From: Selenomonas sp. oral taxon 892 str. F0426
GTDB taxonomy: Bacteria; Bacillota; Negativicutes; Selenomonadales; Selenomonadaceae
Assembly: GCF_000468035.1 (NCBI RefSeq)
Contig: NZ_KI260546.1
Span: forward strand, 115,962-179,961
DNA length: 64,000 nucleotides
Direction of reading: 5' to 3'
Shown here: piece by piece, positions 33,864 to 44,510 of the stretch
Numbering within the stretch: the stretch's first letter is position 1
Layout: every line of letters begins with the position of its first letter
Program-made: the position numbers and the translations under genes
The notes under the pieces: model-generated
Database searches by the model: none
What the model was told of the DNA's origin: nothing
Seen by the model: the letters and a program-made list of their open reading frames with translations, nothing else

Positions 33864-33954
33864 GGAGTGGTACTCAAGAGGCTGAAGAGGACGGTTTGCT
33901 AAATCGTTAGAGTGGGTAACCGCTGCGAGAGTTCGAATCTCTCCCACTCCGCCA
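33864..33954 (+). tRNA. tRNA-Ser(GCU)
   Basis: Acceptor stem GGAGTGG (33864-33870) pairs with CCACTCC (33944-33950), followed by G and an encoded CCA. The anticodon loop TTTGCTAAA puts GCT at 33898-33900, reading AGC/AGU serine codons. A long variable arm (AGAGTGGGTAACCGCTGC region) marks a class II tRNA. The T arm has GTTCGAATC. Confidence 0.95.
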
Positions 33955-33964
33955 TTTTTATTCT

Positions 33965-33986
33965 GAGCCTGATCGGGCTTTTTTTG
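33965..33986 (+). terminator. Terminator after tRNA-Ser
   Basis: AGCC and GGCT form a short stem around TGATCG, followed by seven T. Confidence 0.75.
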
Positions 33987-34005
33987 TTTCTAAGGAGATG
34001 CTTAC

Positions 34006-35340
34006 ATGGAGATACAGGGGACATCGCCGTCCTTTATCGAGCGGTATTTCAAGGTACGAGAAAAGGGATCGTCTGTCCGCACGGAGCTCATCGCAGGACT
34101 AACGACCTTTATCGCGATGGCATACATTCTCTTTGTCAACCCCAACATTCTCACGGATGCAGGGATTCCAAAGGATGCTGCGATTGCTTCGACGATCTGG
34201 ATTGCGGCGCTTGCTTCTATGACGATGGGCATCTTTGCGAACTATCCGGTTGCTCTCGCACCTGGCATGGGGCTTAATGCGTTCTTTGCCTACTACGTCT
34301 GTGGTGTTCTTGGCCTCCATTGGACTGTAGCTCTCGGTGCCGTGTTCTTCTCGGGCGTTCTCTTTCTCATTCTGACGCTCGGCGGTATACGACAGGCAAT
34401 TATCAATGCCGTACCGCGTGATCTGAAGCTGGCGATCAGTGTCGGTATTGGACTCTTTATTGCATTCATCGGACTGAAGGGAACAGGTCTCATCGTCGAG
34501 AACTCGGCGACCTATGTCTCTCTTGGTCATGTAACTGAGCCAACCACATTGCTCTCACTCTTTGGGCTTCTCTTTACGGCGGCGCTGATGGCACGCAATG
34601 TGCATGGCGCTATCCTGATTGGCATTTTTGTGACCACTGTTCTCGCGATGGTGCTCGGTATGACGCCGGCGCCTCATGGAATCAGCGATATTGTCAGTAC
34701 CTCTCTTCCGCATATGGGCGATACATTCGGTCAGCTCGATCTTGCTGGGGCATGGCACTATGGCCTCGTTTCCATCATATTTACGTTTACGGTTGTTGAA
34801 CTGTTCGATAATATGGGAACTCTCATTGGTCTTACAACGAAGGCAAAGATGGTCAAGCCAGACGGCCGCATCGAGAACATCGACAAGGCTCTGACGACGG
34901 ATGCTGTTGGAACGATGGTGTCTGCTGTATTTGGTACGTCAACGGTTACATCCTACATTGAGAGTGCGGCAGGAATTGCTGCTGGCGGACGCACGGGGCT
35001 TACCGCTGTGGCTGCCGGGGTTCTCTTCCTTGCGGCACTGCTTTTTACACCGCTCATCGGTCTTGTTCCTGCTTTTGCGACGGCGCCTGCGCTGATTCTC
35101 GTGGGAGCACTGCTCATGTCCGAGGTCGGCAAGATTGACTTCTCAGACTTTACGAATGCACTGCCGGCATTCCTTACGATCATCATGATGCCGCTTACCT
35201 CGAGCATTGCGAACGGTTTTGCCTTTGGCTTTATCAGCTATACGGTGATGAAACTCTTTGCGGGACAGTATAAGAAGGTCAGCTGGATCATGTATCTCGT
35301 GTCACTCGCTTTCCTAGTCAACCTGGCGCTGCGTTCGTAA
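34006..35340 (+). CDS. NCS2-family purine permease (guanine/hypoxanthine type)
   Basis: 444 residues with about 12 to 14 hydrophobic segments. The AzgA/PbuG branch is marked by TELIAGLTTFIAMAYILFVNP near residue 26, APGMGLNAFFAY near 87 and FTVVELFDNMGTLIG near 265. It imports guanine or hypoxanthine with protons. CTAAGGAG lies 9 bases upstream of the ATG. No purine riboswitch is visible in the short leader. Confidence 0.92.
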   Translation: MEIQGTSPSFIERYFKVREKGSSVRTELIAGLTTFIAMAYILFVNPNILTDAGIPKDAAIASTIWIAALASMTMGIFANYPVALAPGMGLNAFFAYYVCGVLGLHWTVALGAVFFSGVLFLILTLGGIRQAIINAVPRDLKLAISVGIGLFIAFIGLKGTGLIVENSATYVSLGHVTEPTTLLSLFGLLFTAALMARNVHGAILIGIFVTTVLAMVLGMTPAPHGISDIVSTSLPHMGDTFGQLDLAGAWHYGLVSIIFTFTVVELFDNMGTLIGLTTKAKMVKPDGRIENIDKALTTDAVGTMVSAVFGTSTVTSYIESAAGIAAGGRTGLTAVAAGVLFLAALLFTPLIGLVPAFATAPALILVGALLMSEVGKIDFSDFTNALPAFLTIIMMPLTSSIANGFAFGFISYTVMKLFAGQYKKVSWIMYLVSLAFLVNLALRS

Positions 35341-35361
35341 ATAACGGAGAGGGGATTGCAA

Positions 35362-36267
35362 ATGAAACGGTGGATTGTCTCTGCCCTTGCGGGAGCAGCA
35401 TTCCTCGCTGCGCAGTTCCTTATGGGCTGCAGCACTGCGCCTGTCTCGGATGCTGCGCATACTGCAGCGGGCACGATTACGGTCAAGGTTCTCAACATTG
35501 GGCAGGGAGATGCGATTCTTGTCCAGACAGGGGAAAAAAACGTTCTCGTGGATACGAGTGATGTGGACGAGCGGGACAAGCTCCGTGCCGAGCTGAAAAA
35601 GGCAGACATCAAGAAAATCGATACGATCATTCTCACGCATCCCCATGCCGATCACATTGGGGGCATGGATGTCCTGCTCAATGAGTACTCCATTGGCATG
35701 GTCTATGACAATGGGATGCCCTCAACTTCGAAGCTTTTTCTTGGCTATGTAAAGAAGCTCAAGGAGAAGAAAATTGAGCGCAAGGGACTCGTCGCGGGTG
35801 ACCGTGTCGATCTCGGCGGAGGTGCCGTGTTTGAGGTACTTGCCCCATCGGCGCAGCTTGTGAAGGAAGGAAATGTGAAGGGTTATAAGCACGATCCAAA
35901 CAATGAGTCTGTGGTTGGGCGGATTGTCTTCGGAGATTTCACGATGATGTTCACGGGCGACGCGGAGAAGAAGGAGGAGCATGACATTCTTGCCGCAGGG
36001 AGCAATGTGCAGAGCAAAATTCTAAAGTCCGGACATCATGGCAGCAAGACTTCCTCCTCGGCGGATTTCCTGCGTGCTGTTCAGCCCGAGGCGGCAGTCA
36101 TTTCCTGTGGGGTGAACAACGACTATGGACACCCGCACAAAGAGACAATGAAGAAGTATCATGCACTTAATATTCCTGTTTATGTAACAGCTGAGAACGG
36201 GACGATCACTATAACCAGTGATGGAAAGACCTACCATATATCGTTCGAACGGGGGGAGAAACAATGA
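35362..36267 (+). CDS. ComEC-like metallo-beta-lactamase lipoprotein
   Basis: 301 residues. A signal peptide with lipobox FLMGC puts the mature protein on a membrane. The rest is a metallo-beta-lactamase fold: LTHPHADHIGG (metal HxHxDH), MMFTGDAE and LKSGHHGSKTSSS, closest to the soluble domain of ComEC. It lacks ComEC's membrane channel, so it is a stand-alone hydrolase or nuclease. ATG 35362 follows GAGAGGGG; an in-frame TTG 6 bases upstream is less likely. It overlaps the DUF3006 gene by 4 bases, a known pairing. Confidence 0.9.
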   Translation: MKRWIVSALAGAAFLAAQFLMGCSTAPVSDAAHTAAGTITVKVLNIGQGDAILVQTGEKNVLVDTSDVDERDKLRAELKKADIKKIDTIILTHPHADHIGGMDVLLNEYSIGMVYDNGMPSTSKLFLGYVKKLKEKKIERKGLVAGDRVDLGGGAVFEVLAPSAQLVKEGNVKGYKHDPNNESVVGRIVFGDFTMMFTGDAEKKEEHDILAAGSNVQSKILKSGHHGSKTSSSADFLRAVQPEAAVISCGVNNDYGHPHKETMKKYHALNIPVYVTAENGTITITSDGKTYHISFERGEKQ

Positions 36268-36464
36268 TTTCGGCCTATCTCGACCGTTTTGAAGGAACAT
36301 ACGCGGTCCTTTTGCTTGGCGATGCCATGGAAAAAGTAAATTTTCCGCGCAGTTTTCTTCCTCCGGATATTTCCGAGGGAGACTATCTGACGATCTCGAT
36401 GGAGCGTGACGCGGCAGCTACAGAAGCTGCAGAGGCTGAGGCGCTGGACCTGCTGAAGGAATGA
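36264..36464 (+). CDS. DUF3006 family protein
   Basis: 66 residues starting MISAYLDRFEGTYAVLLLGD, with FPRSFLPPDISEGDYLTI, the DUF3006 pattern, and an acidic, alanine-rich C-terminus. It starts 4 bases inside the metallo-beta-lactamase gene, so the two are probably made together. Function unknown. Confidence 0.85.
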   Translation: MISAYLDRFEGTYAVLLLGDAMEKVNFPRSFLPPDISEGDYLTISMERDAAATEAAEAEALDLLKE

Positions 36465-36483
36465 AGAGGAGGTGTTATCGGTA

Positions 36484-37557
36484 TTGATACGGTGGAATGA
36501 CTTTCGTTGGGTGAGGATGCTGCTCACATTGGCAGTGCTTTTTGTCTGCTCTTGTACTCTTTTTATGAGTGGGACTGGTGAGGCAAAAGGGAAAATCCAC
36601 CGCTTGATGAGCATTGAGAGCCATGCCCTCGAGATTGATGGGCGAGATGCCGTGCGGATTCAGATCGGTATGAACCGCAGAGATCTTTCCTATGCCATCA
36701 TGGCAAACGAGCAGAGTGAGCTGCGCATTGCACTTGAGGATGTGAAGCTCGACAAGAAACTCCCGTCCGAATATGTACCGCAGGGGACACTTGCGGATAA
36801 GGTTACCATCATGCCGGAGGGCAAGGATGACGCGATACTAACGATTGAGGCAAAGGATTCTTTTCTCCATAAAGATGCTTTCCGCATTCGTACAATGCCG
36901 GGGGACCCGCACGACAAGGTGAAAGAATATCTCGTCGTAGATATTCTCGCGCCGGCGGCACATCCAAGTCCTGCACAGGGACACAGCATTGTGATCGATC
37001 CCGGCCACGGCGGCAGTGACTCGGGGGCGGTCGGCTACTCGGGGCTTCGTGAAAAGGATGTCGCCCTTGCCGTGTCCAAACGTCTGAAGGAACTCCTGTA
37101 TGAGGCCGGTGCAGCGGTGATTATGACGCGCACAGAGGATGCGGATGTCTCCCATGCGGGCAGCTCGCCATCACGCGAGCTTGGCGCACGTGTGGACGTC
37201 AGCCGAGAACATCCGGAAGCAGAGATCTTCCTCTCTGTGCACTGCAACTCGTTCACAAATCCAGACGCACACGGTATGGAGACGTACTACTACCCGAAGA
37301 CGGATGCGGATGAACACCTCGCAACCCTCCTCAATGAGGAACTGGCGGAGGCAGGCGGACTCTATAATCGCGGCGTGAAATATGCGCGTTTCTACGTTTT
37401 GCGGCAGACTAATATTCCGGCATCCCTGGTAGAGCTTGGTTTTCTCTCGAATCCAGACGAGGAGGCTCTGCTTGCAGACACAAACTATCAGGAGAAGCTC
37501 GCGCAGGCACTCTTACGTGCCATTGAACGATACTTTGATGAGGAAGGAGAAAAATAG
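36484..37557 (+). CDS. N-acetylmuramoyl-L-alanine amidase (AMIN plus amidase_3)
   Basis: About 357 residues. A hydrophobic N-terminal segment is followed by an AMIN-like beta domain (about 35-150), which targets peptidoglycan or the septum. The amidase_3 domain (about 165-355) has the zinc histidine in DPGHGG, the glutamate after GLREKD, the histidine in SVHCNS and the catalytic glutamate in SLVELGFLSN. It cuts the bond between MurNAc and the stem peptide. The start is uncertain: AGGAGG at 36467-36472 fits a TTG at 36484; a GTG at 36472 overlaps that site and an ATG at 36514 is also possible. Confidence 0.9.
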   Translation: MIRWNDFRWVRMLLTLAVLFVCSCTLFMSGTGEAKGKIHRLMSIESHALEIDGRDAVRIQIGMNRRDLSYAIMANEQSELRIALEDVKLDKKLPSEYVPQGTLADKVTIMPEGKDDAILTIEAKDSFLHKDAFRIRTMPGDPHDKVKEYLVVDILAPAAHPSPAQGHSIVIDPGHGGSDSGAVGYSGLREKDVALAVSKRLKELLYEAGAAVIMTRTEDADVSHAGSSPSRELGARVDVSREHPEAEIFLSVHCNSFTNPDAHGMETYYYPKTDADEHLATLLNEELAEAGGLYNRGVKYARFYVLRQTNIPASLVELGFLSNPDEEALLADTNYQEKLAQALLRAIERYFDEEGEK

Positions 37558-37559
37558 AG

Positions 37560-38141
37560 ATGTCAATGCGAACGAAAGTGATAACATATACACTGGCGTC
37601 ACTTGTCTGCGCTGCTGCTTTGCTCTTGACAGCGGGATGCGGTGATGAGCAAAAGGGGACACAGCCAGGAACTGCTACACAGGCAGAACAGATGAAGGAT
37701 AAAGAATCTCCTGCTGCGACAGTACCGAAGGAATGCCAGGTGAACGTTTACTATCCAAGAAATGACGGGACTGGGCTCGTTGCTGTCAGCCGCACAGTGC
37801 ATACGGACAAAGATGATAAGTATACGGCAGCAATGAAGTCCCTCCTCACGGGTACGAAGGAGAAGGGGCAGACGAATGTTTTCCCTAAGAAAGCAAAGCT
37901 GCTTGGAGTCACTGTAAAGGATGGCGTTGCCACTGTAGATTTCTCCAAAGAGCTTCAATCGAATTTCAGCGGCGGTTCGACGGGAGAGGAAATGCTTATC
38001 GGCTCCATTGTGAACACGCTGACGGACTTTCCTGAGATACAGAAGGTACGCATTCTTATCGATGGCGCATCTGTGGAGACCCTATCGGGACATATGGATC
38101 TTTCCGATCCACTCCCACGCATGACGGAACTACTGAACTAA
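37560..38141 (+). CDS. GerM-domain lipoprotein
   Basis: 193 residues. The signal peptide ends in the lipobox LLTAGC. After a polar linker comes a GerMN domain (QVNVYYPRNDGTGLVAVSRTV; LLTGTKEKGQTNVFPKKAKLLGVTVKDGVATVDFSKEL). GerM domains occur in spore germination proteins but also in non-sporulating bacteria beside amidases, as here, where they probably bind or help process the wall. It starts 2 bases after the amidase stop. Confidence 0.88.
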   Translation: MSMRTKVITYTLASLVCAAALLLTAGCGDEQKGTQPGTATQAEQMKDKESPAATVPKECQVNVYYPRNDGTGLVAVSRTVHTDKDDKYTAAMKSLLTGTKEKGQTNVFPKKAKLLGVTVKDGVATVDFSKELQSNFSGGSTGEEMLIGSIVNTLTDFPEIQKVRILIDGASVETLSGHMDLSDPLPRMTELLN

Positions 38142-38158
38142 GGCAAGAATTCCGTCGC

Positions 38159-38187
38159 TTGTCATTTCGGCATTTTTGTGATACCAT
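38159..38187 (+). promoter_or_regulatory. Promoter of tig
   Basis: TTGTCA and TACCAT separated by 17 bases. A leader of roughly 90 bases follows before the tig start; it contains the inverted repeat CGCTATGC / GCATAGCG (38205-38233), which would form a hairpin without a T tract. Confidence 0.5.
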
Positions 38188-38286
38188 ACAGGTACAATCG
38201 CGGGCGCTATGCTCTTTGCATGTCCGCATAGCGGGAGGCGCATAAGCGTACTTCCATAGGAAAAAAGCAGGAGGTTGTTTTATACA

Positions 38287-39576
38287 ATGAAGGTTACGGC
38301 AGAGCATGGTGAGAACCGCGAGGTCACTCTGACGATTGAAGTTGAGCAGGCAAACCTGGAGAAGGCGACGGAGAGCGCTGCAAAGCGTATCTCTGGACGC
38401 GTGAACATTCCTGGTTTCCGTAAGGGCAAGGCACCCCGCAAGATTGTTGAGAATTTCGTCGGCAAGGATGCGATTCTGCAGGAAGCGTTCGAGAGTGTTG
38501 CACAGCAGGCTTTTGAGGATGCACTGACTGAGCAGGATATGGAGCCTGTAACGCGTCCCGAGATTGACATCGTAACGCTCGAGGAGGGGAAGGATGTCGT
38601 CTTTACAGCGAAGTTCACGCAGCGCCCGGAGGTTACGCTCGGCGACTACAAGGGACTGACGGTGGAGAAGCCGGAAGTTACCGTGTCCGATGAGGACATC
38701 GACCGTCAGATCGAGGGCATGCGCCAGCATCAGGGAACCCTCGTGGACGCACCGGCAGATGCCGCAGTCAAGAAGGATGACTTTGTAACGCTTGATTTCG
38801 AGGGCTTTGTTGACGGCACGGCATTCGAGGGCGGCAAGGGGGAGGACTACCCGCTTCAGATCGGTTCGGGCAGCTTCATCCCGGGCTTTGAGGATCAGCT
38901 CATTGGTGCAAAGATCGGTGAGGAGCGCGAGGTGAACGTTACGTTCCCCGAGGAGTATCATGCGGAGAATCTGAAGGGCAAGCCAGCACTGTTCAAGTGC
39001 ACCATTCGCAGCATCAAGTCGCGTGAGCTGCCGGAGCTGAATGACGAGTTCGCGAAGAAGGCGAGCAACTTCGAGACACTTGCAGAGCTTCGCGAGGATA
39101 TCCGCAAGAATCTTCTTGCAGCTGCGGAGCGTCAGGCAGAGGCCGATCGCCGCACGAAGGCGATCGATATGGCGACGGATAACTGCACGATGGAGATCCC
39201 CCCTGTCATGGTGGATAATCGTATTACAGCGATGATTCAGGAGATGGCGATGCGTCTCGAGCAGCAGGGAATGAGCCTCGAGCAGTATCTCCAGTACGCG
39301 GGGCTCGACATGGCGCGCATTCGCGACGAGTACCGCGAGACGGCAGAGAAGAACGTCCGCACGGATCTCATGCTTGAGGAGGTCGCAAAGGCTGAGGGAA
39401 TTAAGGTCGAGGGAAGGGATCTCGATCAGGAAGTCTATGCGATGGCTCTTTCGTACGGTGCGACGCCGAAGCAGGTTCAGAAGATCATCAAGGAGCAGGG
39501 ACGTGTCAGTGACCTTGCCGCGACCGTTCTGCGCAAGAAGACGGCGCAGTTCATTGTGGACAACATCACGGCATAA
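38287..39576 (+). CDS. tig: Trigger factor, ribosome-bound chaperone
   Basis: 429 residues. The N-terminal ribosome-binding domain has the signature [15 protein letters not shown] (GFRxGKxP) near residue 40. A FKBP-type prolyl isomerase domain (about 150-240) has [21 protein letters not shown] and [11 protein letters not shown]. The helical C-terminal chaperone arms follow. ATG 38287 lies 12 bases after AGGAGG; the in-frame TTG overlapping that site is less likely. It leads clpP, clpX and lon. Confidence 0.96.
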   Translation: MKVTAEHGENREVTLTIEVEQANLEKATESAAKRISGRVNIPGFRKGKAPRKIVENFVGKDAILQEAFESVAQQAFEDALTEQDMEPVTRPEIDIVTLEEGKDVVFTAKFTQRPEVTLGDYKGLTVEKPEVTVSDEDIDRQIEGMRQHQGTLVDAPADAAVKKDDFVTLDFEGFVDGTAFEGGKGEDYPLQIGSGSFIPGFEDQLIGAKIGEEREVNVTFPEEYHAENLKGKPALFKCTIRSIKSRELPELNDEFAKKASNFETLAELREDIRKNLLAAAERQAEADRRTKAIDMATDNCTMEIPPVMVDNRITAMIQEMAMRLEQQGMSLEQYLQYAGLDMARIRDEYRETAEKNVRTDLMLEEVAKAEGIKVEGRDLDQEVYAMALSYGATPKQVQKIIKEQGRVSDLAATVLRKKTAQFIVDNITA

Positions 39577-39599
39577 GACACCCCCTGTGGGAGGAACAC

Positions 39600-40211
39600 A
39601 TGAGTTATTACGTACCAATGGTGGTGGAGAACTCGAGCCGCGGGGAACGTGCCTACGACATATACTCCCGTCTGCTCAAGGAGCGCATCATCTTTTTGGG
39701 GGGACCGATTGACGACAGTGTAGCTAACGTCGTTGTGGCACAGCTGCTGTTTCTCGAGTCCGAGGATCCGGACAAGGATATTCACCTCTACATCAACAGC
39801 CCAGGCGGTGTCGTGACAGCAGGACTTGCTATCTATGACACGATGCAGTATATCAAGCCCGATGTTTCAACGATTTGCATCGGGCAGGCGGCGAGCATGG
39901 GATCTATCTTGCTGACGGCGGGGGCGGCAGGGAAACGCTACGCGCTGCCGCACGCACGTATCATGATCCATCAGCCGCTCGGCGGTGCGCAGGGACAGTC
40001 GACCGACATCCAGATCCAGGCGAAGGAGATCCTGCGCCTGCGCGAGGTGGGCAACAATATCCTTGCACGCCACACGGGGCAGGACCCCGAGAAGATCAAT
40101 GTAGATACGGAGCGCGACAACTTCATGTCGGCTGAAGAAGCCAAGGCCTACGGGCTGATCGACGAGGTTGTTACCCGTCCCAAGGCTGCATCCGCAAAGG
40201 ATAAAGGCTGA
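39600..40211 (+). CDS. clpP: ClpP protease subunit
   Basis: 203 residues. The catalytic triad is Ser99 (GQAASMGS), His124 ([10 protein letters not shown]) and Asp173 (ERDNFMS). The propeptide is short ([26 protein letters not shown]). The enzyme forms the 14-mer that degrades proteins unfolded by ClpX (next gene) and ClpC (14 kb upstream). GGGAGGAA precedes the ATG. Confidence 0.97.
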   Translation: MSYYVPMVVENSSRGERAYDIYSRLLKERIIFLGGPIDDSVANVVVAQLLFLESEDPDKDIHLYINSPGGVVTAGLAIYDTMQYIKPDVSTICIGQAASMGSILLTAGAAGKRYALPHARIMIHQPLGGAQGQSTDIQIQAKEILRLREVGNNILARHTGQDPEKINVDTERDNFMSAEEAKAYGLIDEVVTRPKAASAKDKG

Positions 40212-40223
40212 GGGGGTGACGCG

Positions 40224-41489
40224 ATGAAATTTGGAGAGGAAGACAAGGGGCAGCTGAAATGCTCGTTCTGCGGCAAGACGCAGGAGCAGGTGCGCAAGCT
40301 CGTAGCAGGACCCGGTGTCTATATCTGTGATGAGTGCATTGAACTCTGCAACGAGATCATAGCAGAGGAGTTCAGCGATGATGTTGAAGTCGGACTCAAG
40401 GATGTTCCGAAACCAAAGGAAATCCGCCACATTCTAGATCAATACGTCATTGGTCAGGACGAGGCGAAGAAATCGCTCTCTGTCGCTGTCTACAACCATT
40501 ACAAACGCATCAACATGGGGCAGGGGAAGAACGAGGATGTGGAGCTGAAGAAGTCCAACATCCTCATGCTGGGGCCGACAGGAAGCGGCAAGACCCTGCT
40601 TGCCCAGACGCTTGCACGTATTCTGAAAGTCCCGTTTGCAATCGCGGATGCAACTTCTCTCACCGAGGCGGGCTACGTCGGTGAGGATGTCGAAAATATC
40701 CTGTTGAAGCTGATTCAGGCGGCGGATTACGACATCGAAAAGGCACAGCGCGGGATCATCTATATCGATGAAATCGATAAGATTGCACGCAAGTCGGAGA
40801 ATCCCTCCATCACGCGCGATGTCTCTGGTGAGGGCGTACAGCAGGCGCTCCTCAAGATTCTTGAGGGAACGACGGCATCGGTGCCCCCCCAGGGCGGGCG
40901 CAAGCATCCGCAGCAGGAGCTGCTGCAGATCGATACGACGAACATTCTCTTCATATGCGGCGGTGCGTTTGACGGCATCGAGGAGATCATTGAATCACGC
41001 CTCGGGAAGAAGCAGATGGGGTTCGGAGCAGAGGTGCGCTCGAAAAAACGTGTTTCCGTCGGTGAATCGCTCAGCAAGGTGATCCCTGAGGATCTGATGA
41101 AGAACGGCCTGATCCCTGAGTTCATCGGGCGGCTGCCCGTTGTTGTGACGCTGAACTCGCTCGATGAGAATGCGCTCGTACGCATCTTGACAGAGCCGAA
41201 GAATGCTCTTGTCAAGCAGTTTCAGAAACTTCTTGAGCTCGATGGCGTGCGGCTCACCTTCGAGGATGAGGCACTTCATCTCATTGCGAAAGAGGCGCTC
41301 ACACACAAGACGGGGGCGCGTGGACTGCGATCCATCATCGAGGGGATCATGCGAAATGTCATGTATGAAGTGCCTTCGATTCAGGGCGTAACCGCATGTC
41401 AGGTTACAAAGGATGTCATTGTGAACCACAGTGATCCTATCTTAACCATTGACGGTGCCGGTGCTGTAAAGATGGCAGTTGCCAACTAA
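40224..41489 (+). CDS. clpX: ClpX unfoldase
   Basis: 421 residues. The zinc-binding domain has C13, C16, C35 and C38 (CSFCGK..., CDEC). The AAA module has Walker A GPTGSGKT (about 115-122), Walker [11 protein letters not shown] and the IGF-type loop replaced by the LGF-like KKQMGFGAE segment that docks on ClpP. It starts 12 bases after clpP, and a terminator follows. Confidence 0.97.
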   Translation: MKFGEEDKGQLKCSFCGKTQEQVRKLVAGPGVYICDECIELCNEIIAEEFSDDVEVGLKDVPKPKEIRHILDQYVIGQDEAKKSLSVAVYNHYKRINMGQGKNEDVELKKSNILMLGPTGSGKTLLAQTLARILKVPFAIADATSLTEAGYVGEDVENILLKLIQAADYDIEKAQRGIIYIDEIDKIARKSENPSITRDVSGEGVQQALLKILEGTTASVPPQGGRKHPQQELLQIDTTNILFICGGAFDGIEEIIESRLGKKQMGFGAEVRSKKRVSVGESLSKVIPEDLMKNGLIPEFIGRLPVVVTLNSLDENALVRILTEPKNALVKQFQKLLELDGVRLTFEDEALHLIAKEALTHKTGARGLRSIIEGIMRNVMYEVPSIQGVTACQVTKDVIVNHSDPILTIDGAGAVKMAVAN

Positions 41490-41503
41490 GGTGATACTTT
41501 ACG

Positions 41504-41536
41504 AAAGGAGCCTGCATAGCGGAGCTCCTTTTTTTG
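41504..41536 (+). terminator. Terminator between clpX and lon
   Basis: AAGGAGC and GCTCCTT form a stem around CTGCATAGCGGA, followed by a T7 run. Confidence 0.8.
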
Positions 41537-41559
41537 ATAGATTGACGGAAGGAAATACA

Positions 41560-43875
41560 ATGTCTGAGAAACGAACTCTCCCACTTCTCCCGCTTCGCGG
41601 ACTTGTGGTCTATCCCCATATGATGGTCAACCTCGACGTGGGGCGAGATCGATCCGTTGCCGCGATCGAGAGCGCCATTTCTGGTGATAGTCGTATCCTT
41701 GTCGTGGCGCAGCGTGATCCCGAGAATGATGATCCAACATCGGACGATCTCTACGATGTCGGTACTATTGCGGAGATTCGTCAGTTTCTGCGTATGCCTG
41801 AGGGTGTCCTGCGCATTCTCGTTGATGGACAGAAGCGTGCGGAGATCCTTGCCATCCGCGAGGGGGCAAACTATGCCGAGGCGGATGTGCATGCGGTCGA
41901 TGAGCCGGAGGACGAACCATCAAGTAAGGATGTGGAGGCGCTCGTACACGGGATCACAAGTAAATTTGAGGAATGGGTCAAACTCTCTCATAAGATACCA
42001 CCGGAGGCGCTCGTATCCATCTCCATTATGGAGGATATGGGGCGTCTTGCAGACATCATTGCGAGTCACCTGAACCTGAAGTACGAAGTGCGTCAAGAAC
42101 TTCTTGCGGCAATCAACGTGAATGATCGTCTGGAACGCCTCTATCAGGCACTTGTGCACGAGCTGGACATTATGGGAATCGAGAGTGAGATCAATCGACG
42201 CGTCCGCAAGCAAATGGACAAGATCCAGCGTGATTTCTACCTGCGCGAGCAGATCAAGGCCATTCGCAAGGAACTTGGCGACGATGTGGATAAGGCGGCC
42301 GAGGTGGATCGCTATCGCGAGGCGCTGGCGGCAAAGGAGTATCCTGATGTCGTGCGTGAGACCATTGAACGTGAAATTCATCGGCTCGATATGAGTCATT
42401 CCATGAGCGCAGAGGTCGGCGTCATTCGCAACTATCTTGATACTCTGATCGAGCTTCCATGGGCGGAGATGACAGAGGAGCATGTTGACCTGACAGAGGC
42501 ACAAGCGGTACTCGAGCAGGACCACTATGGCCTCGAAAAGATCAAGGAGCGAATCCTGGATTATCTCGCTGTACGCCGCCTTGCCCCCGAACAGAACGCA
42601 CCCATTCTCTGCCTCGTCGGTGCGCCGGGTGTTGGAAAGACATCGCTTGGTGCATCGATCGCACGCGCGATGGGGCGCAAGTTCACGCGCATCTCGCTCG
42701 GCGGCATCCGTGATGAGGCGGAGATACGCGGACACAGGCGCACCTATGTCGGGGCAATGCCGGGGCGCATCATCGAGGGGATTCGTCGTGTGGGTACGCG
42801 GAATCCGGTCTTCCTGCTCGATGAGGTCGATAAGATTGCCATGGACTTCCACGGGGATCCCTCGGCGGCACTCCTCGAGGTACTCGACCCTGCACAGAAC
42901 TGCACGTTCAGCGATCACTTTGTCGAGCTGCCCTTTGATCTCTCGCGTGTCTTCTGGATCGTGACGGCGAACAATGCTGCTAAGATTCCATCTCCTCTGC
43001 GTGACCGCATGGAGATTCTGAACCTGTCGAGCTATACGGAACTGGAGAAAATCGAGATTGCGCGACGCCACCTTTTGCCGCGTCAGCGCACCCAGAACGG
43101 GATAAAGGCGAAGGACATCCGTGTGGGTGCGGGTGTCTGGCCTGAGATCATCCGCTCCTATACGCGTGAAGCTGGGGTACGCGAACTTGAGCGCGTTATC
43201 GGACGTCTCTGCCGTAAGGCGGCACGCCGTATTGTCTCCGATGAGAAAACGCCCATCTCTGTGACGAAGGCGAATCTTGCGGACTTTCTTGAACGTCCTA
43301 AGTATCACGCGGCAAAACAGGAGAAGAAGCCGCTCGTCGGTGTTGTGACGGGGCTTGCGTGGACGGAGGTCGGCGGCGATGTGCTGCGCACCGAGGTCAA
43401 TATTCTGCGCGGCAAGGGCAAGCTCATCCTCACGGGACAGCTCGGCGAGGTGATGCAGGAATCGGCGCAGGCGGCGCTTTCGTACGTTCGCAGCCGTGCG
43501 GGTGCTCTCCATCTCGCCGAGGACTTCTACGAAAAGGATGATATCCACATCCATCTGCCTGAGGGGGCGATTCCAAAGGACGGCCCCTCGGCCGGGATTA
43601 CGATGGCGACAGCAATGATCTCAGCGCTCACGGGTCGCAAGGTGCGCTCCGATGTCGCCATGACGGGGGAGATTACACTGCGCGGGAATGTGTTGCCCAT
43701 CGGCGGACTCAAGGAAAAGACTCTCGCCGCTTATCGTGAGGGGGTCAAGACCATCGTCCTGCCGCAGGAGAACGAGCGTGATATTGAGGACATCCCCGAT
43801 GCCGTACGCTCCTCACTCGAATTTGTACCCGTTGCCCACATGGACGAGGTACTCAAGATTGCTTTGTATAACTAG
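41560..43875 (+). CDS. lon: ATP-dependent protease Lon
   Basis: 771 residues: LON substrate-binding domain ([15 protein letters not shown]), a helical linker with the [12 protein letters not shown] segment, AAA module with Walker A GAPGVGKT near 353-360, and the protease domain with Ser677 in PKDGPSAG and Lys720 in GGLKEKT. Degrades misfolded and regulatory proteins. ATG 41560 follows GGAAGGAAA. The engB start is 11 bases beyond the stop, the usual lon-engB pairing. Confidence 0.97.
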   Translation: MSEKRTLPLLPLRGLVVYPHMMVNLDVGRDRSVAAIESAISGDSRILVVAQRDPENDDPTSDDLYDVGTIAEIRQFLRMPEGVLRILVDGQKRAEILAIREGANYAEADVHAVDEPEDEPSSKDVEALVHGITSKFEEWVKLSHKIPPEALVSISIMEDMGRLADIIASHLNLKYEVRQELLAAINVNDRLERLYQALVHELDIMGIESEINRRVRKQMDKIQRDFYLREQIKAIRKELGDDVDKAAEVDRYREALAAKEYPDVVRETIEREIHRLDMSHSMSAEVGVIRNYLDTLIELPWAEMTEEHVDLTEAQAVLEQDHYGLEKIKERILDYLAVRRLAPEQNAPILCLVGAPGVGKTSLGASIARAMGRKFTRISLGGIRDEAEIRGHRRTYVGAMPGRIIEGIRRVGTRNPVFLLDEVDKIAMDFHGDPSAALLEVLDPAQNCTFSDHFVELPFDLSRVFWIVTANNAAKIPSPLRDRMEILNLSSYTELEKIEIARRHLLPRQRTQNGIKAKDIRVGAGVWPEIIRSYTREAGVRELERVIGRLCRKAARRIVSDEKTPISVTKANLADFLERPKYHAAKQEKKPLVGVVTGLAWTEVGGDVLRTEVNILRGKGKLILTGQLGEVMQESAQAALSYVRSRAGALHLAEDFYEKDDIHIHLPEGAIPKDGPSAGITMATAMISALTGRKVRSDVAMTGEITLRGNVLPIGGLKEKTLAAYREGVKTIVLPQENERDIEDIPDAVRSSLEFVPVAHMDEVLKIALYN

Positions 43876-43886
43876 GAGGTGTGGAC

Positions 43887-44510
43887 GTGCCGGAGTCGGT
43901 TGTTATCACAAAAGCGACCTATCTTGCCTCCGCCGTACGGCGGGATCAGTATCCTGAGGAACGCCGTCCTGCCGTCGCCTTCATCGGGCGTTCAAATGTT
44001 GGAAAATCCTCTCTCATTAACTCCTTGACACGCATTCGCCAGCTTGCGCGTGTCTCCTCGAAGCCGGGCAAGACACAGACCATCAACTTCTATGAACTGC
44101 TTCTCAAGATCGACGGGGGAGAGGAGCGTCATTCCGTTCATCTCGTCGACCTGCCGGGCTACGGCTATGCAAAGGTCGGACGTGAGAGCAGAAAGACGTG
44201 GGCGAAGTTTATCGAAGAGTATTTTCTCCATGCGGAGGAGCTGCGCTTTGTCTGTCTCCTGCTCGACATTCGTCACACACCGATGGAGTCTGACCGCAGG
44301 ATGTTTGACTGGCTCGTTGAGCATGACATCCCCGTGCTCGTTATCGCCACGAAGGCAGATAAGATCGGAAAGAACGCGCGGCGCACGCAGATTGCAGCGA
44401 TGCAAAAGGCACTTGGTGTGCCGGAGCTGACCATTCTGCCCTACGCCTCTCCAAAAAATGAAGGACGTTCAGAATTACTTGACGTGATGAGGGAGTATTT
44501 GGTAGAATAG
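43887..44510 (+). CDS. engB: Ribosome biogenesis GTPase EngB (YsxC/YihA)
   Basis: 207 residues needed for 50S assembly. GTPase motifs: GRSNVGKSSLIN (G1), GKTQTINFY with the conserved T (G2), DLPGYGYAKV (G3), TKADKI (G4). I prefer the GTG at 43887 because AGGAGG ends 7 bases before it; another GTG at 43881 is too close to that site. Confidence 0.95.
   Translation: MPESVVITKATYLASAVRRDQYPEERRPAVAFIGRSNVGKSSLINSLTRIRQLARVSSKPGKTQTINFYELLLKIDGGEERHSVHLVDLPGYGYAKVGRESRKTWAKFIEEYFLHAEELRFVCLLLDIRHTPMESDRRMFDWLVEHDIPVLVIATKADKIGKNARRTQIAAMQKALGVPELTILPYASPKNEGRSELLDVMREYLVE

Noticed and set aside
38056..39618. Long minus-strand open frame opposite tig (520 codons)
   Set aside because: It is a shadow of the trigger factor gene; high GC codon use keeps the opposite frame open. 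No ribosome site and no recognisable domains.
41920..43554. Long minus-strand open frame opposite lon
   Set aside because: Mirrors the lon coding frame; no domain content.
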